A stretch of 64,000 nt of DNA from Pelagicoccus sp. SDUM812002 (GCF_031127835.1 NZ_JARXHX010000001.1:496001-560000), one strand, 5' to 3'; shown: positions 10,501-19,872, numbered from the stretch's first letter. Notes: a model not told the origin generated them from the letters alone. Program-made: numbers and translations.

Positions 10501-11112
10501 AGCTACCGATTCGAGCCGCTTCCTCCCGCTGCCCAAATCGGCCCTATCATCAGCCTCGTAGGCAACGACCTCGACGGTGACGGCCACCTTGATCTGGTAG
10601 CCACGCAAAACTCGGACATCGCGATACCAAGATTCCACGGCGGGGTGGGACTCTTCCTTCGCGGTGATAGCACGGGCAACTTTACTGCGGTCAAAGCTAG
10701 CGAATCCGGAATCGCTCTCCCTGGAAACGGGCGAGCCATCGTATCCATAGATCCAGACAATGATTCGCGCCCCGATCTCTTCGCATCTCGTCACGGGGGT
10801 ACAAGCGTCCTACTGTCCAACGACTCAAGCGATCAAGCCTGGCTAACCGTGCAAGTTCTCGGCTCAGCCGCGAATCTCGACGCAATCGGGGCTCGACTGC
10901 GGATCAGCTACTCGGACGGCTCGATCCAAGGACACGAAATTGGACTCGGCAGCGGTTGGCACAGCCAAGGCTCAAACAAGCTCTACATCGCCTCAGCGAA
11001 TTCTAAGATGCCCCTATCGATTGAAGCAACTTGGCCAGACGGCAGCTCCACGATACATGAGCGATTACCCGATTCAGGACCTTGGATCATCGCAAAACCC
11101 CTCGGCGATTAA
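7528..11112 (+). CDS. exported FG-GAP/VCBS repeat protein with two ASPIC/UnbV domains
   Basis: The ATG at 7528 gives a proper signal peptide (TLAILAFVGLTLPAHSQ); a TTG at 7405 would only add a basic, non-signal leader. The 1194-residue product holds about fourteen calcium-binding FG-GAP/VCBS loops, such as DFDSDGKVDLYVS, DVNNDGWLDLYVC, DLDGDGTEDIFLG and DVDGDGHTDLLLA, each giving a blade of a seven-bladed propeller. Two UnbV-like modules follow the two propellers: one near residues 510-580 (GVGAVVRIQS ... FGVGSDDRIESLTVEWPSG) and a weaker one at the C terminus (AIGARLRISYSDG ... IEATWPDGSS). The protein is thus an internal duplication of propeller plus UnbV. Such proteins are secreted or surface bound and common in Planctomycetes and Verrucomicrobia; their job is not settled (adhesion or saccharide binding proposed). 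It is 27 bases upstream of a GT-C-like membrane protein, probably co-transcribed. Confidence 0.88.
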   Translation: MTLPRTRPTLAILAFVGLTLPAHSQPLIKSDFPPSRQSPGDKLFSLVEAEESGLLVDNQYDDPLMWTHRYREFMGGGMGSGVCAGDFDSDGKVDLYVSTKTQPGRLFRNLGGWKFEDVTDDAGLSEKASMFGWISNALSEDEIVWRQGAVFADVNNDGWLDLYVCRNRAANLLYINQGDGSFEEEGEKRGLNLSDGSVVGSFVDYDRDGWLDVLVLTNQVDGTESQGRQDRLFRNTGKGSFVEVTKEAGIQGSTFGHAATWFDYNEDRWPDLYIANDFSGNDYLYRNNQDGTFTNVLHEIAPSAPYSSMGADTADINNDGHIDLLVADMATTNREKDRRGLAASRADVLTTGTTEGIAPQYTRNSLLLNTGLGLFGESACWAGIEATDWTWSVRFEDFDQDGWTDLHVTNGMVREANNSDLLARMMRALSDMQRIAVMKRAPPLNESNLAYRNLSGEGFAEVTQDWGLTDIGVTFGAATADLDNDGDLDLAYLDYNGGLKAYRNNVSKLRSVQVRLRGHDSNAFGVGAVVRIQSPSAGTQSRTLTVARGYASGSELVAHFGVGSDDRIESLTVEWPSGATQRFSDLETNKAYLITEDAFDQAPPETPNGTLFKANASDFGLEVEDRSELAIPDKEQLFLPFRTDRAGPSITLADLDGDGTEDIFLGATTGSPHKLLLYQDNKYTKRSIEEIPSKAAEHGPALAFDADGDGDRDLLVTRASANAAAWPQAYQPILYLNDGKANFTHSKAIPSLAINAGSAVAADIDGDSDLDLFIGARSIPGLYPDTPTSVLLVNENGQFIDQTAQLAPALATAGLVKSALFRDVDGDGHTDLLLALEWDFVRYFRNDGQGKFTDRTRVAGFETGGRGWWNGLTSADFNSDGRLDFATGNLGLNTTYEATPESPALLFYGDFAQNGTQILAEAIHDQSEIYPLRSRVDIGAKLPSVLRRFPKNDDFAKANMKEVYGEAALQNAKRFEATNFRSGIFLSQADGSYRFEPLPPAAQIGPIISLVGNDLDGDGHLDLVATQNSDIAIPRFHGGVGLFLRGDSTGNFTAVKASESGIALPGNGRAIVSIDPDNDSRPDLFASRHGGTSVLLSNDSSDQAWLTVQVLGSAANLDAIGARLRISYSDGSIQGHEIGLGSGWHSQGSNKLYIASANSKMPLSIEATWPDGSSTIHERLPDSGPWIIAKPLGD

Positions 11113-11139
11113 CGATCACCCCTTTCCCAAAGACTTAAA

Positions 11140-13509
11140 ATGACTTCTTGGCTCCATTGGAAACAGGCTGCCGCCATCTTTCTCATATTGATCACGCTCG
11201 GGCTCATGTTGCGAGCTGACTACCAAAGCCTTGATTGGGCAAAACGGTTCTCGAATGAAGGCAGTCCTGCTCCCGAACTAGACGCTAATTCAACAACTGG
11301 TTACGAGCTAGGGCAGCGTCACTTTCTTGGGACTCGTAATCGCGGTGAAACCTATCGTTGGATAGCTTATGCTCAGCAACTCGAAGAAGAGGGATTCCTT
11401 TCGAACGAGACCTACAGTAGTGACACGATCCCCACCGGACGGCCCCAACTCCTTCCTAAGCTCTACGCAGGCTGGATCGCAACGATCGCCTCTTGTATCC
11501 AGTTTTTCGATTCACAGCCATATCCGCTTGCAGTCGCCCAAGCGGCCCTCTGGGAACCTCTTATTTCGCACAGCTTGGCTTTTCTGATTCTCGTCTTCAT
11601 CACCATCCCTAGAGCGGGTTGCGTGGGCGGCGCAGCAGCCGGTCTTGCCTTCGCGCTTTTCCCCTATTTCTCTGCCCAATTCATCCCCGGCTCCCTTTCC
11701 ACTGACACTTGGGCGATTCTGCTGGCTGGTTTCAGCCTCATCCTAGCCTTTCCTCGAAATAAAGAAGCGGACAAGCATAAATTTTTGGGGGTTGCCTCAG
11801 CAGTTTGCGCCGGACTCGCCGTAAGTTTGGACCCCAGCGTTGGGTTTTCCGCAGTGCTAGTCCTTGGAGTATTGGCAGCGGCCAACATCCTTGTTGGAGG
11901 GAGGACACAGTCGATCCTGCGTTGGACGCTTGTCGGAGCTGGCGTGGCTCTGCTATCGAGCATTCTCGACCAAAACCCACTTGCTCTCGAATCAAGCGAG
12001 CTACGCTACAACCACCCGCTCTACGCAGTTGCATGGTTAGGACTCGGACTCGCCTTGAGCGCTTGGCAGGCACTTCGCAACTCCAACCAGCGAAGCACTT
12101 TGCGGTGGATACAAATAGGAATTGGGACCATCCTCATGGGATCGCTCGCCTACTTTCAGATCTCGGAAGGGCTCTCTGGGTGGCTCCATTCAAGCGCGTC
12201 TCTCCTGCGTTTAAGCTCACTCGACGAGACGATCGTATTCAGCAGCATCATACATTGGGTCGCCCAGATTTCCGTAATCGAAAGTGTATTCCTACTCCTT
12301 CCCTTCATCCTTTGCGCGATAGTGTTATTGATCCAGCTACGTGCAGCCCCCAGAGGGAATCGAAAAGCTGAAATCGTGACCCTAGCCGTCATTTTGACTG
12401 CCTTACTACTCACCTTCTTCAGAATTCGTTGGGGAATCGTCCTTTCCCTCGCCTGTATCCCGTTACTCTGCCAGTTGACCAGTGGTTTCTCACCGGATAC
12501 GAAACGATACGCATTGGCCGCCGCCGGAGCACTCTTCTTTGGCCTCTTCGCTTGGAATAAGAGTCTACCGCAGAGCCTACAACGTCCAACTGGAGACGAT
12601 CCCCTTAGCAAATTCGACCTCGAAGCCCTCGTCTACCGTCACCTCGCTCACTGGATGGCGAGTCACTATCCAGATCGCGAAGTCAAAGCACTCGCATCGC
12701 CCGAGCTTTCCGACTCGCTGATTTTCCACGGCAATTGCCAAACCCTCCTTTCCACGGGTTGGGAATCCTATCCGGGGCAAGTTGCCGCCTCGCGCATGTT
12801 GAGCGCTCCTGAAAACACGGAAGCGCAAGCTCTCCTCGAAAGTCGCGAGATTACGCATATCATGCTCTCCTCTTGGGACGCAGTTTTCCCGCTTCTCGCC
12901 CGCGAACCGGAAAATGCGGAGGATAGGAACTTCTACGATCGCCTGCAAAATTGGATCCTGCCTCTCACTCTGCGGCCCATTCCGTACCATCTTCCTCAGA
13001 CTCCCGGATTCGGTACCGAGAAACTCGCTCTCTTCGAGATAACGTTGCCTCAAGACGCTGCCCTTTTAATGGCCAGACTAGCAGAATACTTCTCAGAGAT
13101 GAAACGCCAAGAGCCAGCCGAACTCGCAGCGAAGACCTTGGTCGATTCCTATCGACAAGACCCAAACAGCCGTATCGCGAGAGCAACCGTGCTCTCTACT
13201 TCGAATGATATCATGCCTTTCCGGCAGCAAATCGCTGAAATCGTAGCTGATGTCGACAAGGGGATCATACCCATGGATTGGGATCGACGCGTCGCCCGGG
13301 CCATCGCTCTCGCTCTGGGCAAGCAACACGAACTCGCCAAGAAAGAAGCCCAAGCATGTATCGACACTATGGACACGGACAGCCTTTACCAATTGACGGC
13401 TTTACAAACCTACCAGCTTCTAAGCATTGCCCGTTCCTACAAGATCCCTTTCCCAGACGCTTCTCTCCACGCGTTGGCTCTTAAACGCTGCTCGGAATAC
13501 CTTCGGTGA
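11140..13509 (+). CDS. polytopic membrane protein, GT-C/STT3-like architecture
   Basis: A 789-residue protein: an N-terminal signal-anchor (AAIFLILITLGLML), a first extracytoplasmic loop with RGETYRW, about ten more membrane helices to residue 480 or so, and a soluble 300-residue C-terminal part. This layout and the C-terminal features (a region like THIMLSSWDAVFPLL) recall oligosaccharyltransferase STT3/AglB and other GT-C glycosyltransferases. The signature WWDYG was not found, so oligosaccharyltransferase activity cannot be claimed. It starts 27 bases after the UnbV protein and is likely co-transcribed; glycosylation or display of that partner is a possible role (inference). The last 100 residues are helical and repeat-like (TPR-like flavour). 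Confidence 0.6.
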   Translation: MTSWLHWKQAAAIFLILITLGLMLRADYQSLDWAKRFSNEGSPAPELDANSTTGYELGQRHFLGTRNRGETYRWIAYAQQLEEEGFLSNETYSSDTIPTGRPQLLPKLYAGWIATIASCIQFFDSQPYPLAVAQAALWEPLISHSLAFLILVFITIPRAGCVGGAAAGLAFALFPYFSAQFIPGSLSTDTWAILLAGFSLILAFPRNKEADKHKFLGVASAVCAGLAVSLDPSVGFSAVLVLGVLAAANILVGGRTQSILRWTLVGAGVALLSSILDQNPLALESSELRYNHPLYAVAWLGLGLALSAWQALRNSNQRSTLRWIQIGIGTILMGSLAYFQISEGLSGWLHSSASLLRLSSLDETIVFSSIIHWVAQISVIESVFLLLPFILCAIVLLIQLRAAPRGNRKAEIVTLAVILTALLLTFFRIRWGIVLSLACIPLLCQLTSGFSPDTKRYALAAAGALFFGLFAWNKSLPQSLQRPTGDDPLSKFDLEALVYRHLAHWMASHYPDREVKALASPELSDSLIFHGNCQTLLSTGWESYPGQVAASRMLSAPENTEAQALLESREITHIMLSSWDAVFPLLAREPENAEDRNFYDRLQNWILPLTLRPIPYHLPQTPGFGTEKLALFEITLPQDAALLMARLAEYFSEMKRQEPAELAAKTLVDSYRQDPNSRIARATVLSTSNDIMPFRQQIAEIVADVDKGIIPMDWDRRVARAIALALGKQHELAKKEAQACIDTMDTDSLYQLTALQTYQLLSIARSYKIPFPDASLHALALKRCSEYLR

Positions 13510-13887
13510 TTAGACGAACAAACCCGATCCCCTAAAAAAGGGAACCGGGCAACGCCCCAGACGCTACTAGCTATGCATAAACAAATGATCAAACGACAAA
13601 ATCTCTTCGAGATAACGATATATTCATTATATCAAAAAGGACCGCTCACTATTAATGAGGCAGACATGAAGGCAGCAAATCCGAACGGTGTTCTGTATCA
13701 AGACAACGTTGGTCATCATTAACCTACCCCTCCGGTTATAGAAGCCCGAACTCCAGGCCACGCGACTCCCGCAAGTCGCTCCCTCACAGGTTCACCATTC
13801 GAGCCGTCTTGCCATTCCCATCTACCCAAGCTTGCCTTCACAAAAGCTAATCGATTCTAAGACGCCGCTTAACCATAAAACTCAAAC
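13510..13887. other. intergenic stretch, no gene recognised
   Basis: The 378 bases between the GT-C-like gene and the next sensor kinase hold a weak imperfect hairpin right after the stop codon (about 13523-13549) but without a T run, and an AT-rich patch near 13615-13640. The promoter of the kinase should lie here; none was assigned. Confidence 0.4.
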
Positions 13888-16800
13888 ATGCCAAAGCTTC
13901 ACTTAACCTCTGTCTTATCCGCTATCGCCGGCCCCCTACTGGCGCAAGGGAGCCCGAGAATAGTGAAGCCCTTCCTCGCTGTCAGCTTAGCGCTATTCAC
14001 TTCCTACTTCCCTGCATTTGGCTCAAGTCCCAGCATTGGCCTGCCCATCACTCGAACCTACTCGATCGAAGAGATCGGCGCTTCTCGCGGCCCACAACTT
14101 AACTTCGACCAGCTCGGCCGATTGGCCGTCATCAGTAGCGGCAGCTACATTGTACTGAACGACGACAATTGGATCGACCTCGCCGTTCACAGTTCGAACA
14201 TCCTTCCCGTAATCGACCTGATCGTCGACCACGACGGAAACGCCTACTACGGAGCCCTCGCTTCATGGGGTGTCGCCAAGACGACGGAGGACGGACGCAT
14301 TCTGCCTACTTCCTTGCGCCCTGCTGAGTACCCCGCCTGGATCAACTCAACGAATTTCACCCAAATATTGCCTACTCCTACCGGAATCCTGTTCGTAGGC
14401 ACGAATGGAGTAGTCCATCTCCAGAAATCTACAGGCGAGCAAAACTTCATTGAAACTCCCGTTGCCACAGCCTTCCGGCTCGGAGACGAGATTTTTCTCT
14501 CGTCCGGCCAAACAGGAACCGTACGGCTCGACCCCCTCACGGGAAATACCGAAACCATCGACGCCCAAGTCGCAGTCTTCGAGACCGCCGAATTCGGAGA
14601 TGGAGGCATCGTGGCCGCCACCAGCAACAATCGACTCCTCTACTTTGACGGACACACATTTACCGAGTCATACTTTGGTTTCGAGGAGGGCAGCGTCGGC
14701 CCAATCTCTTGCCTGGAGGCATTGCCTGACGGTGGCTTCGCTATCGCCATCGACAGCGTTGGGCTTTTCCTGGTCGACGGAAGTGGACAGCGGAAAATGG
14801 CCCTGACCTCCACGAACTATCGGCGAATTCTCGATCTCGCAGTACACGACGCCGGCATCCTTTGGCTTGCTAGAGAAAGTTCGGTCGAAAAGCTCCTCTA
14901 CAACAATCCGGTATCCGTGGTCGACCAAAGGGCCGAGGTCGTAATCGGCTGGCCACAAGTCCTCCAATGGGGCGGCGACAGCCTGATCGCCTCAAACGGT
15001 CGCCTCTACAAAATGGTGCTCGCAAACAACTCATGGAACTACCGATTCGAGGAACTACCAGAATCGCCTCCATTTGGAGTATGGGCGATAGCGGCAAACG
15101 AAGAGCACCTACTCGTGGGTAACGGCAACGGCGTGTACGCTAGCACTAGGGAATCGTTCACACCGATTCTGGAAAATTTCGAAGCCAACCGGCTCTTTCT
15201 CCAAGAAAAAAACCTCTGCATCGTCGTCGGAAGCAGAGAGATCACAGCGCTGCGGTGGGACGGCGAGCAGTGGTCGGAATTCGTTCCACGTATTCCAGGC
15301 GTCGGCTTCCCTTCCGTTGCGCACGTCACAGAACAGGCACTATGGATCGAACTTGGCCTCGATCGCGTAGCCCGCGTCTGGTTCGAAAACGGCGAACTTC
15401 AATTACAAGTCATCGACGAGTTTCCGTGGGACGAACCAGTCTGGGTAAACATCGGCGTTCTCAACGACTATATCATGCTCTCCGGAGCCTACAACCAACG
15501 CATCTATCTGGATAAGGACACCGCCCTTCCCAGCCCTGCCCCCGAAATCGACGAAGCCCTAAGCAGATCGCCCGTCACCATTCTTCGCGCCTCCGAGGAC
15601 GAAAACGGCATGATCTGGGCATCCCACCCAGAAGGCGTGATCACCATAAGACCCTCCGATGACGGATACACCATCGACACCGAATCACTGGACAGTATAC
15701 GCGACCAATACCCCGTAATCACTCTCTTCAATGGTCAGCACGCTTGGATCTCTACCGAATCAGCCCTCTACCATGTAGACCAAGACTTTACGCCAAGCCA
15801 GAACGCCGAACGACAGCCCTTTCTCGTATCCATAGTAGATGGAAAGACAGGACTAGAACTCTATACGGCAGCCAAGCCAAACAAGGTAATGGATACGCTT
15901 CCCTACTCGAAAAACCATCTCGTATTCAGGTATTTCTCCGATGGATACAAATCTTTAGACAAGCCGATCTACGAGTTTTCCATGCAAAAAGGCTCCGACA
16001 GCTGGAAAGTGCAAAGCGAGGACTCCCTCCTCACCCTCCCGAGCCTCGAGGAAGGAAGCTACCAGCTCAGCGCTCAGCTCACGGAGGCCGGCATCCCCGT
16101 GGGGGATCCCGTCGTAACAAACTTCAAAATCGAGCCACCTTGGTACCGCGCAAATGCGGCCTACTTCCTCTACTGGAGCGCCGGCATCCTGATCTGTCTC
16201 AGCGTAATGTCTTCCGGAATGCATCGAGCCAAAAGGAAGCACGACGAGCTCGAAGAGCTCGTACGCCAGCGTACCGACGAACTGCGAGACACCATGCAAA
16301 AGCTCACCGATGAAGCCCGCACCTCTGCCACTTTGGCCGAGAGAAATCGACTCGCAGGAGAAATACACGACAGTCTCCAACAAGGCCTAAGCGGCATCGC
16401 CCTCCAGCTCGACGCTACCCTCAAGCATGACAATCTGGATACGAACCTCCACAACCGGCTATCGGTTGCGCGACGCATGGTATCCTTCACTCGTCAGGAA
16501 GTACAGCAAGCCGTCTGGGATCTCGAATCCCCATTGTTGCAGGATGAAAGCTTGAGCGAAGCCCTGCGCAATATCACCCAAGTGCTCGGCGCTGGTTCGG
16601 CGAAACTCAAAGTCCAAACCTCTGGAACGCCCACCGAGATTCCATCCCGACGCAAGCACCACATCCTCCGCATCGCCCAGGAAGCGATCACAAATGCCGT
16701 CCGCCACAGCCAGGCCGAAAACATCACGATCGCCCTTCACTTCACCGAAGACCAGCTGCGTCTAGAGATCCATGACGACGGCCAAGGCTTCGACCCCAGC

Positions 16801-16950
16801 GAGGTCTTTTCGGAAGGGCTCGGGCACTTCGGACTGAGAGGCCTTCGAACCCGAGCGAGCAAAATCGACGGCCTGCTCACCATCGACAGCATTCCTCAAA
16901 AAGGCACCAGCGTCACCCTGAACGTACCGATTTCTAAAGACGACCAATAG
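13888..16950 (+). CDS. membrane sensor histidine kinase with periplasmic propeller (NarL-system type)
   Basis: A 1020-residue protein. After a long leader (a hydrophobic signal segment at about 31-46) comes a periplasmic beta-propeller region (about 55-650; blades such as GMIWASHPEGVITI), a Y_Y_Y-like Ig domain (about 690-750), one transmembrane helix (AAYFLYWSAGILICLSV, about 755-772), a coiled coil, and a HisKA_3 dimerisation domain with EIHDSLQQGLSGIALQLDA; the phospho-accepting His is residue 827. An HATPase domain follows, with EAITNAVRHS (N box) and HDDGQGFDP, GLGHFGLRGLRTRA (G boxes). It should autophosphorylate on sensing a periplasmic ligand or partner and pass phosphate to the response regulator encoded 11 bases downstream. 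The ligand is unknown; Reg_prop/Y_Y_Y kinases in Bacteroidetes-type systems often sense oligosaccharides. Confidence 0.9.
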   Translation: MPKLHLTSVLSAIAGPLLAQGSPRIVKPFLAVSLALFTSYFPAFGSSPSIGLPITRTYSIEEIGASRGPQLNFDQLGRLAVISSGSYIVLNDDNWIDLAVHSSNILPVIDLIVDHDGNAYYGALASWGVAKTTEDGRILPTSLRPAEYPAWINSTNFTQILPTPTGILFVGTNGVVHLQKSTGEQNFIETPVATAFRLGDEIFLSSGQTGTVRLDPLTGNTETIDAQVAVFETAEFGDGGIVAATSNNRLLYFDGHTFTESYFGFEEGSVGPISCLEALPDGGFAIAIDSVGLFLVDGSGQRKMALTSTNYRRILDLAVHDAGILWLARESSVEKLLYNNPVSVVDQRAEVVIGWPQVLQWGGDSLIASNGRLYKMVLANNSWNYRFEELPESPPFGVWAIAANEEHLLVGNGNGVYASTRESFTPILENFEANRLFLQEKNLCIVVGSREITALRWDGEQWSEFVPRIPGVGFPSVAHVTEQALWIELGLDRVARVWFENGELQLQVIDEFPWDEPVWVNIGVLNDYIMLSGAYNQRIYLDKDTALPSPAPEIDEALSRSPVTILRASEDENGMIWASHPEGVITIRPSDDGYTIDTESLDSIRDQYPVITLFNGQHAWISTESALYHVDQDFTPSQNAERQPFLVSIVDGKTGLELYTAAKPNKVMDTLPYSKNHLVFRYFSDGYKSLDKPIYEFSMQKGSDSWKVQSEDSLLTLPSLEEGSYQLSAQLTEAGIPVGDPVVTNFKIEPPWYRANAAYFLYWSAGILICLSVMSSGMHRAKRKHDELEELVRQRTDELRDTMQKLTDEARTSATLAERNRLAGEIHDSLQQGLSGIALQLDATLKHDNLDTNLHNRLSVARRMVSFTRQEVQQAVWDLESPLLQDESLSEALRNITQVLGAGSAKLKVQTSGTPTEIPSRRKHHILRIAQEAITNAVRHSQAENITIALHFTEDQLRLEIHDDGQGFDPSEVFSEGLGHFGLRGLRTRASKIDGLLTIDSIPQKGTSVTLNVPISKDDQ

Positions 16951-16961
16951 CCACTGATATA

Positions 16962-17588
16962 ATGAACGATAGCAAAATTAGAATCCTGTTGGTCGATGAC
17001 CACGTTGTCCTGCGCATGGGACTCGCCACCGCAGCCAATTGCGAGCCAGACATGGAAGTGGTCGGCCAAGCCGAAAACGGCGAAGATGCCATCGAACAAT
17101 GCCGCGTTTGCAATCCAGACGTAGTTGTCTTGGACTTACGCATGCCTAAGCTGGGAGGCATCGAAACCATCAAGCTGCTCAAAAAGGAAAACAGCTCCAT
17201 CCGAGTACTCGTGTTCAGCAACTACGCCAGCGGTGAGGAAGCCCTGCACGCCTATCGAGCCGGCGCGGCCGGCTTCGTCGTCAAAGACATGCCCTTGGAT
17301 AACCTCATCCAAGGGATCCGCATTGTACACAAAGGCGAGCAATACGTTCCAGCCGAGATCGCTAATCGCCTCAGCCGCCAAGTCCTCTCCCACCTCTCAA
17401 AGCGAGAGCTCGAAGTCCTTTCCCTTGTAGCTAAAGGCATGAGCAACAAAGAAATAGCAGGCGAACTAGACCTCGTGGAAGGCACCATAAAGGTGCACCT
17501 CACCAACATTCTCTCAAAGCTCGGTGTTTCCGACAGAACCCAAGCTATCCTGGCCGCCGTCAAACGCGGTCTCATCCATTTGGAATAA
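16962..17588 (+). CDS. NarL/FixJ-family response regulator
   Basis: A 208-residue two-domain regulator. The receiver domain (about 6-122) carries the acidic pair in LLVDDHVVLR, the phosphorylation site Asp58 in VVVLDLRMPK, and a conserved Lys in FVVKDMPL. The LuxR-type helix-turn-helix (about 143-205) reads LSKRELEVLSLVAKGMSNKE with KVHLTNILSKLGV as recognition helix. It starts 11 bases after the HisKA_3 kinase gene and is its evident partner: phosphorylation would drive dimerisation and DNA binding. Targets are not known; adjacent operons (UnbV pair, TonB receptor) are candidates by position only. Confidence 0.93.
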   Translation: MNDSKIRILLVDDHVVLRMGLATAANCEPDMEVVGQAENGEDAIEQCRVCNPDVVVLDLRMPKLGGIETIKLLKKENSSIRVLVFSNYASGEEALHAYRAGAAGFVVKDMPLDNLIQGIRIVHKGEQYVPAEIANRLSRQVLSHLSKRELEVLSLVAKGMSNKEIAGELDLVEGTIKVHLTNILSKLGVSDRTQAILAAVKRGLIHLE

Positions 17589-17821
17589 ACAGCAGCAGGG
17601 AGCAGGGAAATCCCAAGCTCTTCCGCTACCCGCCAATAACCATGCAACCGTTTATTCTCCGAAACTCACCGGCTGTTGACACCATGGGGACCATGACAGC
17701 GTAGGTCTGCGTTTCGCTTCCCACGAAGACCCGAAACGACGCTTCGCGTACTCACGGCCAGAATGAGATCTGAGGTATCTCTCTTATGCTGCCGCCTTCT
17801 CGCTCCGCTCGGAACGAAGAC

Positions 17822-17897
17822 TGGTGGAGCCGATCGGGATCGAACCGACGACCTCCTGCATGCCATGCAGGCGCTCTTCCAACTGAGCTACGGCCCC
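17822..17897 (-). tRNA. tRNA-Ala (anticodon GGC)
   Basis: Read on the minus strand, 76 bases fold as a tRNA with a 7-bp acceptor stem (GGGGCCG with CGGCTCC) that includes the G3:U70 wobble pair, the alanine identity element. The D arm is TAGCTCAGTTGGAAGAGCG, the anticodon stem CCTGC/GCAGG with loop ATGGCAT gives anticodon GGC, and the T arm is GGTTCGATCC. The terminal CCA is encoded (17822-17824). Confidence 0.96.
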
Positions 17898-18042
17898 AAA
17901 ACAGAGTCGCTAAAACGGCAACGATTCAGGCCCTTGGCAAGCGTAAATTCGGAGAAATTTACCATCCGGTTTCTGCAGCCCTCAACCTCCTTCGCCTTCG
18001 CTGCTTCCGAAAGGGCCCTAATGCCCCTGAGGGTCCGTTTTC

Positions 18043-19806
18043 TCAGTGGAGCTTGGGGATCACCGGCAAAACAATGTGACTGGGCCGCTCGGCGTCGAGG
18101 TAGAGGGTCTGATCCGCAGGTACCATATGCGTTGTCTCTCCGAACGGAGCCCCGGTGTTGGGGTTCCGGTCTAGCCGCGGAAAGTTACTGCTCGTGATGT
18201 CCACCCGTAGGCGCTCACCTGGCTGCACGACATAGCTGGTCGCCCAGACGTCGATTGTATAGAGCAAAGGCTCTCCTGGCGTGATCAGCTTTGGCTCTTC
18301 AAAGCCTTCTCGGTACCGAGCTCGAATAACTCCGTCCGCTAAATTGAAACTAAACCCATCAGGACGAACGACTACCAGTTTGGCCATAAAGTCAGTATCC
18401 GGAGCAGAACTACTTGCGTAGAGATTCACCGTCAATGGACCGGTGATTTCCATTTTCTCAGAAAATGCCTCGGTAGTGAATCGCACGATGTCCTCCCTTT
18501 CGTCGAGCGGGCGCTGGTCTCGAGGTCCCCTCACCTGAGTTCGCATGATATTCCCTCCAACCGTCGGGACTGGATCCGCTGGGTCGTATGTGTAAAGCAT
18601 TGGCTCAGCGGAGTCGGCAGGTAGATCCACGGAGAGTGATCCGTCCTCTTGGAAATAGAATGAAGTATTCTCGGTCCGAGCGAGCGGCCATTCGTATTCA
18701 TCCCGCCATACATTTTCTCCCATCACGAAAATACGAACCGGGGCGACCTCTTTCTTCTCTCCGTCTTTCAGCCAGATCTCAAACCAATCGAGATGCAAAG
18801 CATCCCAATCCACTAAAGCCGCTTCCCCGAAATCTAAGTCACCCGTCCGACTGCTTCGATTCCAGCCATGGGGCCAAGGACCGATAACCAAGCGCTGATT
18901 CTCGCGAGCGACTTGACTCCTTGCATCATTTGTCATGGTCACATAGCTACCGATCGTACTACGCAAAAAAGCGTCATACCAGCCACCGATATTCAGAGCC
19001 GGCACCGACATTTCGTCCGCTCTATCCTCCAGGTTCAAAGGCCGCCAGTAGCTATCGAGAGTCGGGTGAGCGAGCCAATCTTGGAAATGCCTCACATTGA
19101 AACCGAGCGACTGGTCTAGAGTCTTCAATGGCAGGTGATCGACGGATGTTTCCCAAGAAATCGGATACGACATGATTGTTCGGCTTCCGGTTAGACCGAT
19201 GCCCCAACTCGCTCGGCTGAGCAATGAAAACGCTCCTCCCGGATATGCCACATCTCGGTAATAATTGCCAGGGCTCACGGATGGGGCGATCGCGACTAAG
19301 GCTGGATTGTCGTTCAAAGCCGCTAGCCACTGGACCGACCCTAGATAGCTACTGCCAAACATTCCCACTTTTCCGTTCGACCAGCTCTGCTCTGCTATCC
19401 AGCTCAAAACGTCGTCGCCGTCGTTTATCTCTTGAAAGTAGGGATACCAATTTCCATCCGAATCATAGCGCCCTCGGCAAACTTGGAGTACGAAAGCATA
19501 GCCGTGCGAGGTCGCAAGTCGCGCGTAGCGCTGTCGTACTTCGGCCGCTCCATTTCCATAAATGTCCCTAACGAGCAGGGTCGGATAAGGCCCGCCCGAC
19601 TCGCTCGGCAGATAGACGTCTGTGGCTAACGCTACCCCGTCCCGCATTTCTACCGGCAAATGATAGCTGATCTTCACACCTTCAGGGAACTGCGGCTCCT
19701 CAGCGGCACTTACCATACCTAGGCCAATGCCCAGGGACGCGGATAAAAAAGAGAAAAATCGAAAGAGCGGACGATGACTCCCAGAGCAACAAACGGGCAA
19801 CTGCAT
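18043..19806 (-). CDS. CocE/NonD-family serine hydrolase, exported
   Basis: The ATG at 19804-19806 (internal to a TTG-started frame) gives 587 residues with a leader that is basic then hydrophobic (FRFFSFLSASLGIGLGMVSA), so the enzyme is probably exported. The X-Pro dipeptidyl-peptidase S15/CocE alpha/beta-hydrolase core follows: MRDGVALATDVYLP and PYPTLLVRDIYG near the start, then the nucleophile elbow GMFGSSYLGSVQW with the Ser at about residue 153. The second half ends in the galactose-binding-like beta domain of the family (QPGERLRVDITSSNFPRLDR). Members hydrolyse esters or amides (cocaine, cephalosporin esters, X-Pro peptides); the natural substrate here is unknown. It lies downstream of a pectate-lyase-like gene on the same strand, separated by 66 bases, so a role in removing acyl decorations from a polysaccharide is conceivable but unproven. 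Confidence 0.88.
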   Translation of the reverse strand: MQLPVCCSGSHRPLFRFFSFLSASLGIGLGMVSAAEEPQFPEGVKISYHLPVEMRDGVALATDVYLPSESGGPYPTLLVRDIYGNGAAEVRQRYARLATSHGYAFVLQVCRGRYDSDGNWYPYFQEINDGDDVLSWIAEQSWSNGKVGMFGSSYLGSVQWLAALNDNPALVAIAPSVSPGNYYRDVAYPGGAFSLLSRASWGIGLTGSRTIMSYPISWETSVDHLPLKTLDQSLGFNVRHFQDWLAHPTLDSYWRPLNLEDRADEMSVPALNIGGWYDAFLRSTIGSYVTMTNDARSQVARENQRLVIGPWPHGWNRSSRTGDLDFGEAALVDWDALHLDWFEIWLKDGEKKEVAPVRIFVMGENVWRDEYEWPLARTENTSFYFQEDGSLSVDLPADSAEPMLYTYDPADPVPTVGGNIMRTQVRGPRDQRPLDEREDIVRFTTEAFSEKMEITGPLTVNLYASSSAPDTDFMAKLVVVRPDGFSFNLADGVIRARYREGFEEPKLITPGEPLLYTIDVWATSYVVQPGERLRVDITSSNFPRLDRNPNTGAPFGETTHMVPADQTLYLDAERPSHIVLPVIPKLH

Positions 19807-19872
19807 GCTGCCAGCTAGCAAATACCGCGCCCTACAGCTCTAATCTGGGATAACGAAGAACCTATTGAAAAA

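Noticed and set aside
13523-13549. Hairpin after the GT-C-like gene as a terminator
   Set aside because: Imperfect stem and no T run on either strand.
17763-18197. Plus-strand open frame across the tRNA-Ala
   Set aside because: It overlaps a tRNA and the 3' end of the CocE-type gene and has no recognisable protein.
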